DNA from: a virus
Direction: 5' to 3' (one strand)
IMG/VR virus record: IMGVR_UViG_3300044535_000862
Span: 1-27,746 of that record
Length of the DNA stretch: 27,746 nt
Positions within the stretch are counted from its first letter, which is position 1. Each line of letters opens with the position of its first letter. This document shows, piece after piece, positions 12,508-18,532 of the stretch. A program made the position numbers and the translations under genes. Below the pieces are notes generated by a model. It was not told where the DNA came from, did not search any database, and was given only the letters and a program-made list of their open reading frames with translations.

Positions 12508-12976
12508 AGGTGTATTCTTTCCATTCAGGAACGTTTGACCTATCCAGAGAGAATAGCATCTTGTTGAGTGGTTTTCTTGGAACAGTTTGAAGAACTAAAT
12601 TAGTTTCTTCTAGGAGTTTATCACCCTTACGAGAATTGCAAGGCATACAAGCAACAACTAGATTCTCCCAAGTATCTTCACCACCACGAGAACGAGGAAT
12701 AATGTGGTCAATAGTAAGTTCTTTAGTTGAACCACAATACTGACACTTATGCCCATCACGTTTGTAAATCATTGTGCGTGATGGTTTGTTCTGTGCGAGT
12801 TTCGCATATGGCAACTTAATATAATTGACCAGTCGAATGACTCTCTTACCAAGTGCCTGTGCTTTATTCTTCATAAGCAGCACAATTGCTCTCTTCCAAT
12901 TAGTGAAGTTAATTGGTTCGTAAGATGCGTTCAGAACAAGTATAGTTTGGTTTGGTTCAATTTTTAAGTAGTCCAT
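12500..12976 (-). CDS. HNH endonuclease
   Basis: 158 residues from ATG 12976. The N-terminal domain (TILVLNASYEPINFTNWKRAIVLLMKNKAQAL) is the usual lead-in of a cyanobacterial and phage HNH family. The nuclease part has C78xxC81, IDH (D90, H91), PRSRGGEDTWENLVVAC with N105, and C110xxC113. The two Cys pairs hold a structural zinc, and His91/Asn105 belong to the metal-binding active site that cuts DNA. The length is normal for the family. It has its own near-consensus promoter instead of a palindrome module. Roles in packaging, homing or host DNA breakdown are possible; it is not clearly within an intron. Confidence 0.9.
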   Translation of the reverse strand: MDYLKIEPNQTILVLNASYEPINFTNWKRAIVLLMKNKAQALGKRVIRLVNYIKLPYAKLAQNKPSRTMIYKRDGHKCQYCGSTKELTIDHIIPRSRGGEDTWENLVVACMPCNSRKGDKLLEETNLVLQTVPRKPLNKMLFSLDRSNVPEWKEYTYA

Positions 12977-12996
12977 AAGAGTATTTGAGTGGAATG

Positions 12997-13026
12997 ATTA
13001 TACTTCCATTAGTATCTAGATGTCAA
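12997..13026 (-). promoter_or_regulatory. Consensus sigma-70 promoter
   Basis: TTGACA (13021-13026) and TATAAT (12997-13002) separated by 18 bp, both perfect matches. The -35 lies in the last codons of the metallophosphoesterase gene. It would give an HNH transcript with a leader of about 14 nt. This is the only promoter in the window where I see both boxes. Confidence 0.8.
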
Positions 13027-13786
13027 AGAATTTATCTGGAAAGAATCCAGTATCTTGACCTGGATAACCACCAGGATTACAAACAACACGACAACCATCA
13101 ATCATATAATTAAAGGCATTGTGAGTGTGTCCGTGAACCCAGTATTTAATTTGTGGATGATTCACAATAATATCATCAAGATTACTACAATAAGCACCAT
13201 TTGCATACTTCTTGTATTCCTGCGGAATAGATTGATAACTCGGTGCGTGATGACTGATGACAAATACGTTTTCATTCAGTGTTTGTAGTTGCTTGAGAAG
13301 ATACTTCTTACTTTCTTTATGAAAAGCAAGAGTATCAGATGGATTCATCTTCCGATACTTCGGAGTGATACGAATAACTTTATAGTCATTCATCACTTGT
13401 GCTGCTTCCATCATCTCAAGAGCATTTTCATTACGAAAATCAGTCCAAAGTGTGAAACCAATAAAGTTCCAGTTGTTGATTGTTATTGTGTCATTATCAA
13501 GCAGATGGAAATTATGAGGAAGATTCTCTTTTAATTTCTTTTTGGTCCCTTCATAGTTATATCCATAGAACTCATGATTTCCCATCACATAAAGAACTTT
13601 ATTATAGTTCTTGCTGCAATCATTCAAGAATCTATCATAGACTGCGTGGATATATCCATCAGTCTTGAAATGCTTGGCACAAAGAATGTCTCCAGCAAGA
13701 ACTAGAACATCACCTTCACCAACATCAAATACTTGACAAGCAACAAAGTGCTCCAGGTGCAAATCACTAAGAACTTTGAGTTTCAT
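13016..13786 (-). CDS. Calcineurin-like metallophosphoesterase
   Basis: 256 residues from ATG 13786. Hydrolyses phosphoester bonds with two metal ions. All motifs are in order: SDLHLEH (D8, H10), AGDIL (G32, D33), MGNHEFY (G69, N70, H71, E72), SHHAP (H179, H180) and HGHTHNAF (H220, H222). The length is normal for single-domain phage enzymes. The substrate could be a nucleotide, nucleic acid or protein and cannot be told from sequence. The start follows the tRNA gene by 16 bp, so tRNA and enzyme may share a transcript. Its 3' end carries the -35 box for the HNH gene. Confidence 0.9.
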   Translation of the reverse strand: MKLKVLSDLHLEHFVACQVFDVGEGDVLVLAGDILCAKHFKTDGYIHAVYDRFLNDCSKNYNKVLYVMGNHEFYGYNYEGTKKKLKENLPHNFHLLDNDTITINNWNFIGFTLWTDFRNENALEMMEAAQVMNDYKVIRITPKYRKMNPSDTLAFHKESKKYLLKQLQTLNENVFVISHHAPSYQSIPQEYKKYANGAYCSNLDDIIVNHPQIKYWVHGHTHNAFNYMIDGCRVVCNPGGYPGQDTGFFPDKFFDI

Positions 13787-13802
13787 TGTTATAGTTGGAT
13801 AA

Positions 13803-13876
<74 letters not shown>

Positions 13877-13897
13877 AAGAGACCCTCCTGTTTGTGC

Positions 13898-13949
13898 ATT
13901 ATTAAGAGGCATAGAGGGTGTGGGACTTACTTAAAGTTTGGACCTTTAA
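13898..13949 (-). promoter_or_regulatory. Possible promoter and AT-rich hairpin upstream of tRNA
   Basis: The 92 bp between the 80-aa gene and the tRNA hold an inverted repeat TTAAAG-7 nt-CTTTAA (13931-13949) and an AATAAT-like -10 near 13898-13903. The arrangement resembles the palindrome modules in distance (27 bp), but neither element matches their sequence. An in-line cassette promoter is plausible. Confidence 0.35.
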
Positions 13950-13968
13950 TGCCCGTAAAAATTAACCG

Positions 13969-14211
13969 TTAAAGATGAGATTCAGAATCCTCTGGGTCAA
14001 GTTTATTTAGCACATACTGAATCGGTTTCATTTCTTCCTTGAGGTCATTCTCAAGTTCTTTGAATGTTTCAACCAGTGCCTCAAAGAGTTCAGAACCAGT
14101 CAAATCTTCGTAATCATAATCATCAAAGACGTTTTCACGGAAATACTCTGTGAGTTGCTCTTTCAGAGATTCAACCATTTGTCGGGAAGCAGATTTGTTA
14201 CGACGTGCCAT
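13969..14211 (-). CDS. Hypothetical protein, 80 aa
   Basis: Starts at ATG 14211. The N-terminus is basic (MARRNKSASRQMVESLKEQL), then comes an acidic stretch (FDDYDYEDLTGSELFEALVET), then helix KELENDLKEEMKP and tail. Mostly helical and soluble. The split charge suggests a flexible contact protein, but nothing identifies it. Last protein gene before the tRNA in the unit behind module 10. Confidence 0.7.
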   Translation of the reverse strand: MARRNKSASRQMVESLKEQLTEYFRENVFDDYDYEDLTGSELFEALVETFKELENDLKEEMKPIQYVLNKLDPEDSESHL

Positions 14212-14245
14212 AATAAAGAAAAAGAGTTAGTTAGTTAAACTGCAA

Positions 14246-14470
14246 TCAAACGTAAGTTACAGTACCTTCAGAATCAGTAAGAGTAACATAATCGTCATCT
14301 TCAGAATCCACAGGTTCAGTATGATTCTCAAGCACAGTGGAGTCATAATTATCAAGTGCTTCAATAATATCAGCACCAGTTTCTGCTTTAGTCAGATTGA
14401 CAATCAGTTGAGCACCAGCAGGGTTGGTATCAACGATTTCAGAAGCAAGTGCAATCAGTTTAGCAGACAT
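14246..14470 (-). CDS. Hypothetical acidic protein, 74 aa
   Basis: Starts at ATG 14470. MSAKLIALASEIVDTNPAGAQ, then LTKAETGADIIEALDNYDST, then an acidic tail (VDSEDDDYVTLTDSEG). Helical first half and beta-like end. The 'TGADIIEALDNYDS' segment recalls short cyanophage proteins. No function assigned. Confidence 0.7.
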   Translation of the reverse strand: MSAKLIALASEIVDTNPAGAQLIVNLTKAETGADIIEALDNYDSTVLENHTEPVDSEDDDYVTLTDSEGTVTYV

Positions 14471-14531
14471 TTAATAAAAAGTCAAGTGAACAAAGAGTGG
14501 ATAACTTTAGGGGCAAATCCATTCCCAGAAA

Positions 14532-14675
14532 TCAAGCAATCACAGGATACTCAATTTCTAATTCATCTTCGTCAGGAAGACCCAGTTGGAAAGTCACAAA
14601 ATCATCATAATCAATACCGAGAAACTTCTGTGCGAAGTCCTCGTAATCATCGTGAAGAATACAAGTGTCAATCAT
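14532..14675 (-). CDS. Very acidic 47-aa protein
   Basis: Starts at ATG 14675 with GGGGG ahead, behind module 10. MIDTCILHDDYEDFAQKFLGI, then DYDDFVTFQLGLPDEDELEIE. About a third of residues are Asp/Glu. It may mimic nucleic acid charge, but at 47 aa this is speculative. First gene of its unit. Confidence 0.65.
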   Translation of the reverse strand: MIDTCILHDDYEDFAQKFLGIDYDDFVTFQLGLPDEDELEIEYPVIA

Positions 14676-14703
14676 CTTGAAACCCCCTTGACTTGATGAA
14701 TAC

Positions 14704-14761
14704 ATCATAGCAGGTTTTCCCTGCCTTGTAAAGTGTTATGTGCCAGAAGGATTAGTGGCAC
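14704..14761 (-). promoter_or_regulatory. Palindrome/-10 module 10
   Basis: Palindrome GTGCCA-10 nt-TGGCAC at 14740-14761, then hairpin GCAGG-5 nt-CCTGC (about 14710-14725) running up to TATGAT at 14704-14709, which is preceded by TGC. Spacing 30 bp. It lies 8 bp beyond the stop of 14770-14940 and drives the 47-aa acidic gene. Confidence 0.75.
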
Positions 14762-14769
14762 AAGTGGTA

Positions 14770-14940
14770 TCAAACATCATACCACTTATATTCATTGAAG
14801 TGTTCTTGATAGAAGAACAAATCAATTTCGTCTGTCGTAATACTCAAAAGATGAGTATAATGTTTCATCCCTTGAGTGCAGACAAGTTCCATAACTTCAA
14901 AACATTTCTGACAATAATTGTAAGTATCAATTTTTAGCAT
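14770..14940 (-). CDS. Hypothetical protein, 56 aa
   Basis: ATG 14940 lies 14 bp inside the previous gene. MLKIDTYNYCQKCFEVMELVC has a CxxC at residues 10-13 and a third Cys at 21, followed by HYTHLLSITTDEIDLFFYQEH. It is too short for a full zinc ribbon but could bind one metal as a dimer. Ends the unit begun by module 11. Confidence 0.65.
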   Translation of the reverse strand: MLKIDTYNYCQKCFEVMELVCTQGMKHYTHLLSITTDEIDLFFYQEHFNEYKWYDV

Positions 14941-15238
14941 TATCTTCTATCTCAACTCCGAAACGTTGGAGCACATAAGGGAAACATTCAGCACATTCCT
15001 GAATAATATAGTCTTCTTGGTGATCATCACATTGCTTATACAAATCCTCAAGAAGAGTATGTGCATAAGCACGGATAATGTCCTTGGGGTCCATTGAATC
15101 AATTACTTCATCAACAAACTCCTCAAGGAAGTTATCTCGAACTGTTGGGTCTTCCTTAAGTTCAGTTGCGAACTCTTCCATTGTTTTTGGCACTTCTTGA
15201 GACTTCAAAATTTCATTATATAGGTCCATTGTCTGCAT
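14927..15238 (-). CDS. Hypothetical acidic protein, 103 aa (paralogue of 2580-2768)
   Basis: ATG 15238 lies just after the upstream stop; MDLYNE at 15229 is another candidate. MEEFATELKEDPTVRDNF, then FVDEVIDSMDPKDIIRAYAHTL, then IIQECAECFPYVLQRFGVEI. Helical and acidic. It shares its core (DSMD-K---AYA--LLE, ECFPYVL) with the 62-aa protein at 2580. Two members of an unassigned cyanophage family. Confidence 0.75.
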   Translation of the reverse strand: MQTMDLYNEILKSQEVPKTMEEFATELKEDPTVRDNFLEEFVDEVIDSMDPKDIIRAYAHTLLEDLYKQCDDHQEDYIIQECAECFPYVLQRFGVEIEDNAKN

Positions 15239-15240
15239 AA

Positions 15241-15471
15241 TCAATAAGAATCAATTTCTGCTAGTTTTTTCTGTTGCCGCATTTCCTTCACAATCATCTG
15301 AAGTTCGGAAATATCTTCATTCAGGATTGTGAGGTCATCATACATCATCTCTGCTTGATACGCACTCCTACACTTTTTGTATTGCTTGGAGAGTTTATCG
15401 AACTTTTTCTTTGCTTCCTTGAGGTCTTTTTCATACTCGGGAAGTGTTTTTTCGAATTGTTGATAATTCAT
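15241..15471 (-). CDS. Coiled-coil protein, 76 aa
   Basis: ATG 15471 overlaps the upstream stop (ATGA). A continuous charged helix: MNYQQFEKTLPEYEKDLKEA, then KKKFDKLSKQYKKCRSAYQAE, then LNEDISELQMIVKEMRQQ. Typical two-stranded coiled-coil heptads, no other domain. Likely a dimerising accessory, function unknown. Confidence 0.75.
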   Translation of the reverse strand: MNYQQFEKTLPEYEKDLKEAKKKFDKLSKQYKKCRSAYQAEMMYDDLTILNEDISELQMIVKEMRQQKKLAEIDSY

Positions 15472-15593
15472 TTGCGATAAGGACTAGACCAGTAAGAACG
15501 AAAAACGGAATAAACAATAACAACAGTGCTGATAACACCAACCAAACCGATATAGGTAATGGCATCACTTGTAAATGTGTAAGACTCGGGCAT
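15468..15593 (-). CDS. Membrane microprotein, 41 aa
   Basis: Starts at ATG 15593 with GAGG nearby, just behind module 11. MPESYTFTSDAITYIGLVGV continues into a single hydrophobic span (ITYIGLVGVISTVVIVYSVF) and the tail RSYWSSPYRK. A probable single-pass membrane microprotein of the size of small photosystem or phage membrane subunits. No specific family. Confidence 0.7.
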   Translation of the reverse strand: MPESYTFTSDAITYIGLVGVISTVVIVYSVFRSYWSSPYRK

Positions 15594-15616
15594 AACCTCG
15601 ATTGATTTACCTTAGT

Positions 15617-15675
15617 ATCATAGCACCTTTTGGGTGCTTCATCAAGTAGTAATGGACAGTCCAAAAACTGTCCAT
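15617..15675 (-). promoter_or_regulatory. Palindrome/-10 module 11 (variant arms)
   Basis: Palindrome ATGGACAGT-6 nt-ACTGTCCAT at 15652-15675 uses the GGACAGT arms seen in module 4. It lies 29 bp from TATGAT (15617-15622), preceded by TGC. A hairpin AGCACC-5 nt-GGTGCT abuts the -10. Drives the 41-aa membrane microprotein. Confidence 0.75.
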
Positions 15676-15695
15676 CGTTATACTTATGTATTCAA

Positions 15696-15986
15696 TCAAC
15701 CTACCACATCTTGGTAGGTATTCCGAACATTTTCTACCAGATTATCACGTTTCTCTTGAGTTGTAAGGTTTGCAAGAACAAACCTTACAGTTGCATAAAC
15801 ACCAACAACCTGCATCAGAGAATTAAACACAGGGATACTATCAACAATCTCAACAAATCCGTGAAGAAGGAGTTGAGAAACAATCACGACACCGAAGATA
15901 CCAGCAGTCAATCCTGCTTTCCTCAGAACTTCATCAGTAATGTTTTCAGTGTAAAACTCTTTGACAGTGTTAAAATTGAATTGCAT
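15696..15986 (-). CDS. CAAD-domain thylakoid membrane protein
   Basis: 96 residues from ATG 15986. Two hydrophobic segments (about 26-45 and 52-72) with SIPVFNSLMQVVGVYATVRFV followed by LTTQEKRDNLVENVRNTYQDVVG. This matches the C-terminal part of the CAAD family, found attached to cyanobacterial aminoacyl-tRNA synthetases and in CURT1-type proteins that bend thylakoid membranes. The N-terminal stretch is short and amphipathic, as in stand-alone CAAD proteins. Expected at the host thylakoid or plasma membrane. It could remodel membranes or anchor a protein during infection; this is inference from family. Last gene before module 11. Confidence 0.75.
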   Translation of the reverse strand: MQFNFNTVKEFYTENITDEVLRKAGLTAGIFGVVIVSQLLLHGFVEIVDSIPVFNSLMQVVGVYATVRFVLANLTTQEKRDNLVENVRNTYQDVVG

Positions 15987-16003
15987 TGTTTTAGTTAATT
16001 AAA

Positions 16004-16171
16004 TTACTTGTCAAACTTTTCTAGAAACTCATCTATCCTTGCAATCTTTGCAGTATAATCTGCAACTAAATCGTGATGAGGATAGTTGTAATACTCTGGA
16101 CGTTTAAGACAATCAAGCAAGTGCTGCTTAACTGACTTCCGAATCTCGCATTCTATTTGTATTCCAGTCAT
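16004..16171 (-). CDS. Hypothetical protein, 55 aa
   Basis: I chose ATG 16171, which overlaps the previous stop as TGATG; an ATG two codons earlier (16177) is an alternative. MTGIQIECEIRKSVKQHLLD, then RPEYYNYPHHDLVADYTAKI and helix ARIDEFLEKFDK. Basic middle, helical end. No family. Confidence 0.65.
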   Translation of the reverse strand: MTGIQIECEIRKSVKQHLLDCLKRPEYYNYPHHDLVADYTAKIARIDEFLEKFDK

Positions 16172-16434
16172 CACCATTGACCTCGTTGAATCAGAATCTT
16201 TTTAATTTCATTGAAGATAAACCTCTTCAGTTTCTCATCATCAGTTGCCACATAGGCACGATGCAGTCGGTCCAGGTAATCATCCTGCGTATTGATTTTA
16301 ACTACTTTGGCATTTGTTGTGCCAATATCACGCATCGGAGAACCTGCTTTTACTTTTGCCTTACCGAAGTTTCCAGAAACAACACCTTGAGTACGGAGTT
16401 TGGGTTTGATTTTAGAAAGGTTGGAATCAGTCAT
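16171..16434 (-). CDS. Hypothetical basic protein, 87 aa
   Basis: Starts at ATG 16434 with AAAGGGA ahead, just behind module 12. The first half is Lys/Gly/Ser-rich and probably flexible (MTDSNLSKIKPKLRTQGVVS, GKAKVKAGSPM); the second half is helical (DDYLDRLHRAYVATDDEKLKR...IKKILIQRG). Net basic, so nucleic-acid binding is possible. First gene of a three-gene unit including the CAAD protein. Confidence 0.7.
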   Translation of the reverse strand: MTDSNLSKIKPKLRTQGVVSGNFGKAKVKAGSPMRDIGTTNAKVVKINTQDDYLDRLHRAYVATDDEKLKRFIFNEIKKILIQRGQW

Positions 16435-16455
16435 TGTCCCTTTGAGGATGCTCTT

Positions 16456-16513
16456 ATTATAGGGCAATGCCGACCTCTCGGCAGGGTGTCTGTGCCAGTT
16501 CCACAAGTGGTCG
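16456..16513 (-). promoter_or_regulatory. Palindrome/-10 module 12 (degenerate)
   Basis: The motif beginning GTGCCAGTTCC at 16492 keeps one arm. The other arm is GTGGTCG, so pairing is partial. Hairpin TGCCGA-4 nt-TCGGCA (about 16468-16484) lies between it and a perfect TATAAT at 16456-16461. Spacing 30 bp. It drives the 87-aa basic gene. Confidence 0.65.
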
Positions 16514-16527
16514 GTCCCAAGAGTCCC

Positions 16528-16584
16528 AATTTTCAGGAATTGGCAATTTTCAGGATTCCTGAAAAAGTCAAAACCCTGAAAATT
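16528..16584. repeat. Nested inverted repeats of AATTTTCAGG
   Basis: Four copies of TTTTCAGG within 57 bp, two in each direction: 16528-16537 and 16545-16554 forward, 16558-16566 and 16575-16584 reversed. The outer pair is a perfect 10-bp inverted repeat, and the inner pair forms an 8-bp stem with a 3-nt loop. It lies between the stop at 16599 and module 12, so it could be a compound terminator or a protein-binding array. Confidence 0.6.
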
Positions 16585-16598
16585 AAGTCTAATGAGTC

Positions 16599-16766
16599 TT
16601 AATCATTAGTCAAATGCCGATACTGAAGTTTATCCATATAATAATAAATCGTGCCATCATTATAAAATTCATAGAATCTTTGTGGATTCTTTTCTCTCAT
16701 AGATGTGAGCATATTAATCCAAAGATAATCACAATCGATTTCGTATCCGATATGACGTTCATTCAT
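16599..16766 (-). CDS. Hypothetical aromatic-rich protein, 55 aa
   Basis: ATG 16766 overlaps the upstream stop by ATGA. MNERHIGYEIDCDYLWINML, then REKNPQRFYEFYNDGTIYYYM. Ten tyrosines or tryptophans in 55 residues. Soluble; perhaps a small alpha/beta domain. It ends the unit started by module 13, just before the nested repeats. No family. Confidence 0.65.
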   Translation of the reverse strand: MNERHIGYEIDCDYLWINMLTSMREKNPQRFYEFYNDGTIYYYMDKLQYRHLTND

Positions 16767-16915
16767 TTTTTAATCAAAGAAAGTTGCCGTTCAAGTTCTA
16801 TTTTAATAGGGACAAGATGTGATACAAAAAAATGCTCGTATTCATTGTCTTTCACTAATTGTGAAAGATTTTCAATCTGAATAAGAGCAAGATGAAATTT
16901 AGTTTCCTTGTTCAT
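16763..16915 (-). CDS. Small helical protein, 50 aa
   Basis: ATG 16915 lies 16 bp inside the previous gene. MNKETKFHLALIQIENLSQL, then YEHFFVSHLVPIKIELERQL. Two helices. It resembles its two upstream neighbours in plan (helix, short turn, Y---V/I---L--EL), so it may be a third, diverged copy. The upstream open frame to 16960 was not used because of the larger overlap. Confidence 0.6.
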   Translation of the reverse strand: MNKETKFHLALIQIENLSQLVKDNEYEHFFVSHLVPIKIELERQLSLIKK

Positions 16916-17075
16916 ATGCTGGTTCAACGTATGCAATTTTAACTTCTGAGAAGAGTTCATTTAGAATAGAATCACAAATCTGATAGTCCTTGCTATTCAG
17001 TGGAACTGCGTTCATTTGATAATACCTTACGGCATCATAAATGAGTTTCTTTTGTTCTTTTGTATATTCTTTCAT
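16899..17075 (-). CDS. Small helical protein, 58 aa
   Basis: ATG 17075 overlaps the preceding stop by ATGA. MKEYTKEQKKLIYDAVRYYQ, then SKDYQICDSILNELFSEVKI. The pair 'Q--LI-DAVRYYQ ... DYQICDSILNEL' parallels 'ELLEEVFAAIRKYQ ... IYDKCQKVLNEL' in the gene just upstream, suggesting a tandem duplication. All helical. Unknown function. Confidence 0.65.
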   Translation of the reverse strand: MKEYTKEQKKLIYDAVRYYQMNAVPLNSKDYQICDSILNELFSEVKIAYVEPAYEQGN

Positions 17076-17230
17076 CTAACCTGTTCTTTTTGTTGAGTAT
17101 ATGTCAAATCATATAATTCATTTAGAACTTTTTGGCACTTATCGTAAATTACTACATCTTGAAAATTCTCGTGCTGATACTTACGAATAGCAGCAAAAAC
17201 TTCTTCCAGCAATTCTTTTGAGACTTCCAT
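17072..17230 (-). CDS. Small helical protein, 52 aa
   Basis: ATG 17230 overlaps the preceding stop (TAATG). MEVSKELLEEVFAAIRKYQH, then VVIYDKCQKVLNELYDLTYT. A paralogue of the downstream 58-aa protein by pattern. A helix-turn-helix-like layout is possible, but I see no clear recognition helix. Unknown function. Confidence 0.65.
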   Translation of the reverse strand: MEVSKELLEEVFAAIRKYQHENFQDVVIYDKCQKVLNELYDLTYTQQKEQVR

Positions 17231-17415
17231 TATTTGATACAACTTACTGAAATAGAAGCAGACTTAGTTGCTTTTGCCATCTCACGATAACCCAAACCAA
17301 CATAGATTTGACCAGCAACTACGGCAACTGCCATAACTCCCCAAAAAATATAGTAAAAGTTTGACTTAACCTGATTGGTTGTTTCTCTTTCAATTTGATT
17401 TGAAACATTTCTCAT
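17230..17415 (-). CDS. Single-pass membrane protein, 61 aa
   Basis: ATG 17415 overlaps the preceding stop by ATGA. A polar N-terminus (MRNVSNQIERETTNQVKSN) is followed by one long hydrophobic segment (FYYIFWGVMAVAVVAGQIYV) and a short polar tail ending VSCIK. Likely one-pass. The function is unknown; it is one of several tiny membrane proteins in this stretch. Confidence 0.7.
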   Translation of the reverse strand: MRNVSNQIERETTNQVKSNFYYIFWGVMAVAVVAGQIYVGLGYREMAKATKSASISVSCIK

Positions 17416-17579
17416 TGTTGTTCTCCTTGTTGGTTTTCTTTTAATTTATCTAAGTAATCAAAAATTGCTTTAGTGAAATCATCTGCGGTCCAAGTATTGA
17501 ACATACTTTCAGTTGGGTGATTCTCATCCCAAGAGATGTCAAATGACCCATCTTCATTTTCTTTTACTTCAATTGCCAT
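17412..17579 (-). CDS. Acidic protein, 55 aa
   Basis: ATG 17579 overlaps the previous gene by 11 bp. MAIEVKENEDGSFDISWDEN, then FNTWTADDFTKAIFDYLDKL and a Gln-rich end. The first half reads as a beta-hairpin (IEVKENEDGSFDISWD), a pattern frequent in small phage proteins, followed by a helix. No function known. Confidence 0.7.
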   Translation of the reverse strand: MAIEVKENEDGSFDISWDENHPTESMFNTWTADDFTKAIFDYLDKLKENQQGEQQ

Positions 17580-17793
17580 AGTCTTCATCCCAAGGTGCTT
17601 TACGTTCTAGGATTTTACGAAATCTTTCTTGTGCTTCTGGGTCTGGGGGTTTGTTGATTGCTTCAACTAAAGCATCATATGCTTCTTTAGAAACATACAT
17701 CTTTTGGGGTTTCATACCAAGATACTTGATGCACTTACGTTCGTATCTCCATTCTTTATACTTATACCATAAGTTCAAGAAAATGTGTTTCAT
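17569..17793 (-). CDS. DUF1778-like (TacA-type) small protein, 74 aa
   Basis: ATG 17793 overlaps the preceding stop by ATGA. The N-terminus is aromatic and basic (MKHIFLNLWYKYKEWRYERK). The second half reads VSKEAYDALVEAINKPPDPE, then AQERFRKILERKAPWD. 'Vs-eay-al-e-i--PP-p---l---L' is the signature of the DUF1778/TacA antitoxin C-terminal region. The ribbon-helix-helix DNA-binding part is not obvious, and no GNAT toxin is next door, so it may be an antitoxin mimic or an unrelated protein with a convergent tail. Confidence 0.6.
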   Translation of the reverse strand: MKHIFLNLWYKYKEWRYERKCIKYLGMKPQKMYVSKEAYDALVEAINKPPDPEAQERFRKILERKAPWDEDYGN

Positions 17794-17984
17794 TTTTCTT
17801 TTACAGCACAGGAACTACCAGTGCAGTTTAATTCACCAGAAGTTCCAGATACTGTAGAAGTATGATATTCAGTTTTATCTGGTTTTATATTTGCATATAC
17901 CATACCACCAACACAGACACCAACAAGTGTAAAAAAGATAAGATTGCAGAGTTTCATTTGATTAACCTGATTTTGAATTTTCAT
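17790..17984 (-). CDS. Single-pass membrane/exported protein, 64 aa
   Basis: Two possible starts, ATG 17984 (MKIQNQVNQMKLC) and ATG 17957 (MKLCNLIFF). One hydrophobic stretch (NLIFFTLVGVCVGGMVYANI) is followed by a Ser/Thr-rich tail containing NCTGSSC. The tail's two Cys could form a disulphide if it is exported. With the shorter start it has a signal-peptide look (basic, hydrophobic, small residues) but no clear lipobox. Unknown function. Confidence 0.7.
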   Translation of the reverse strand: MKIQNQVNQMKLCNLIFFTLVGVCVGGMVYANIKPDKTEYHTSTVSGTSGELNCTGSSCAVKEK

Positions 17985-17986
17985 CT

Positions 17987-18226
17987 CTATTTACTTTGAC
18001 TCATAACATAAGAATAATAAGAATCTCTACCTGATAGATTCCAAGGGTCAAAGTCTGGTTGATTCATCATATACTCATCTTGCATTTCAATGTATCCAGC
18101 AGATAGTTCTTCAAAGAATGCAAGTCTATCAATGTTATCCTCTAATGTCAAACGGAAATAGATTGCATTAGAGAATACAGTGAATCCCCATACAATCATT
18201 TCCCATTTGTATTTTAGTAGTTTCAC
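17987..18226 (-). CDS. Membrane-associated protein, 79 aa, GTG start
   Basis: The start is GTG 18226, overlapping the previous stop as GTGA. MKLLKYKWEMIVWGFTVFSN is followed by AIYFRLTLEDNIDRL. One aromatic hydrophobic span near the N-terminus (about 8-25), then a soluble acidic region rich in Tyr, Asp and Met ending RDSYYSYVMSQSK. Probably anchored with the tail in the cytoplasm. Unknown family. Confidence 0.7.
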   Translation of the reverse strand: MKLLKYKWEMIVWGFTVFSNAIYFRLTLEDNIDRLAFFEELSAGYIEMQDEYMMNQPDFDPWNLSGRDSYYSYVMSQSK

Positions 18227-18510
18227 TCAAACACCTCATAGAATCCAGCAGTTTTTCCAAGTGGTTTTGGTTCCCACCCTTCAGGGATATTGTCTTGTAT
18301 AATTTCCCAATCCCTATCAGACTTATCACCAAAACGATTGGTTCCAGTGCGAGTGCTTACCCACATAAAGTATTTGCGATTTGCAGACGCAAGAAACAAT
18401 TCACCACCAGTATCCTGCTCTACAATACAGACGGGATTACCTTCCATAATGTTAGCAAGACGATTCTTTGCCTTACTAGACTTAGGTTTTACAATGACTT
18501 TGCGTTCCAT
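18223..18510 (-). CDS. Hypothetical basic protein, 95 aa
   Basis: Starts at ATG 18510, with AAGG ahead, behind module 13. MERKVIVKPKSSKAKNRLAN, then GNPVCIVEQDTGGELFLAS, KYFMWVSTRTGTNRFGDKSD, and tail PEGWEPKPLGKTAGFYEVFE. Beta-rich, net basic start. It feels like a widely conserved cyanophage protein (the DKSDRDWEIIQDN segment especially), but the role is unknown. First gene of a ten-gene unit. Confidence 0.75.
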   Translation of the reverse strand: MERKVIVKPKSSKAKNRLANIMEGNPVCIVEQDTGGELFLASANRKYFMWVSTRTGTNRFGDKSDRDWEIIQDNIPEGWEPKPLGKTAGFYEVFE

Positions 18511-18532
18511 TGGACCTTGGATTTATACTGAC

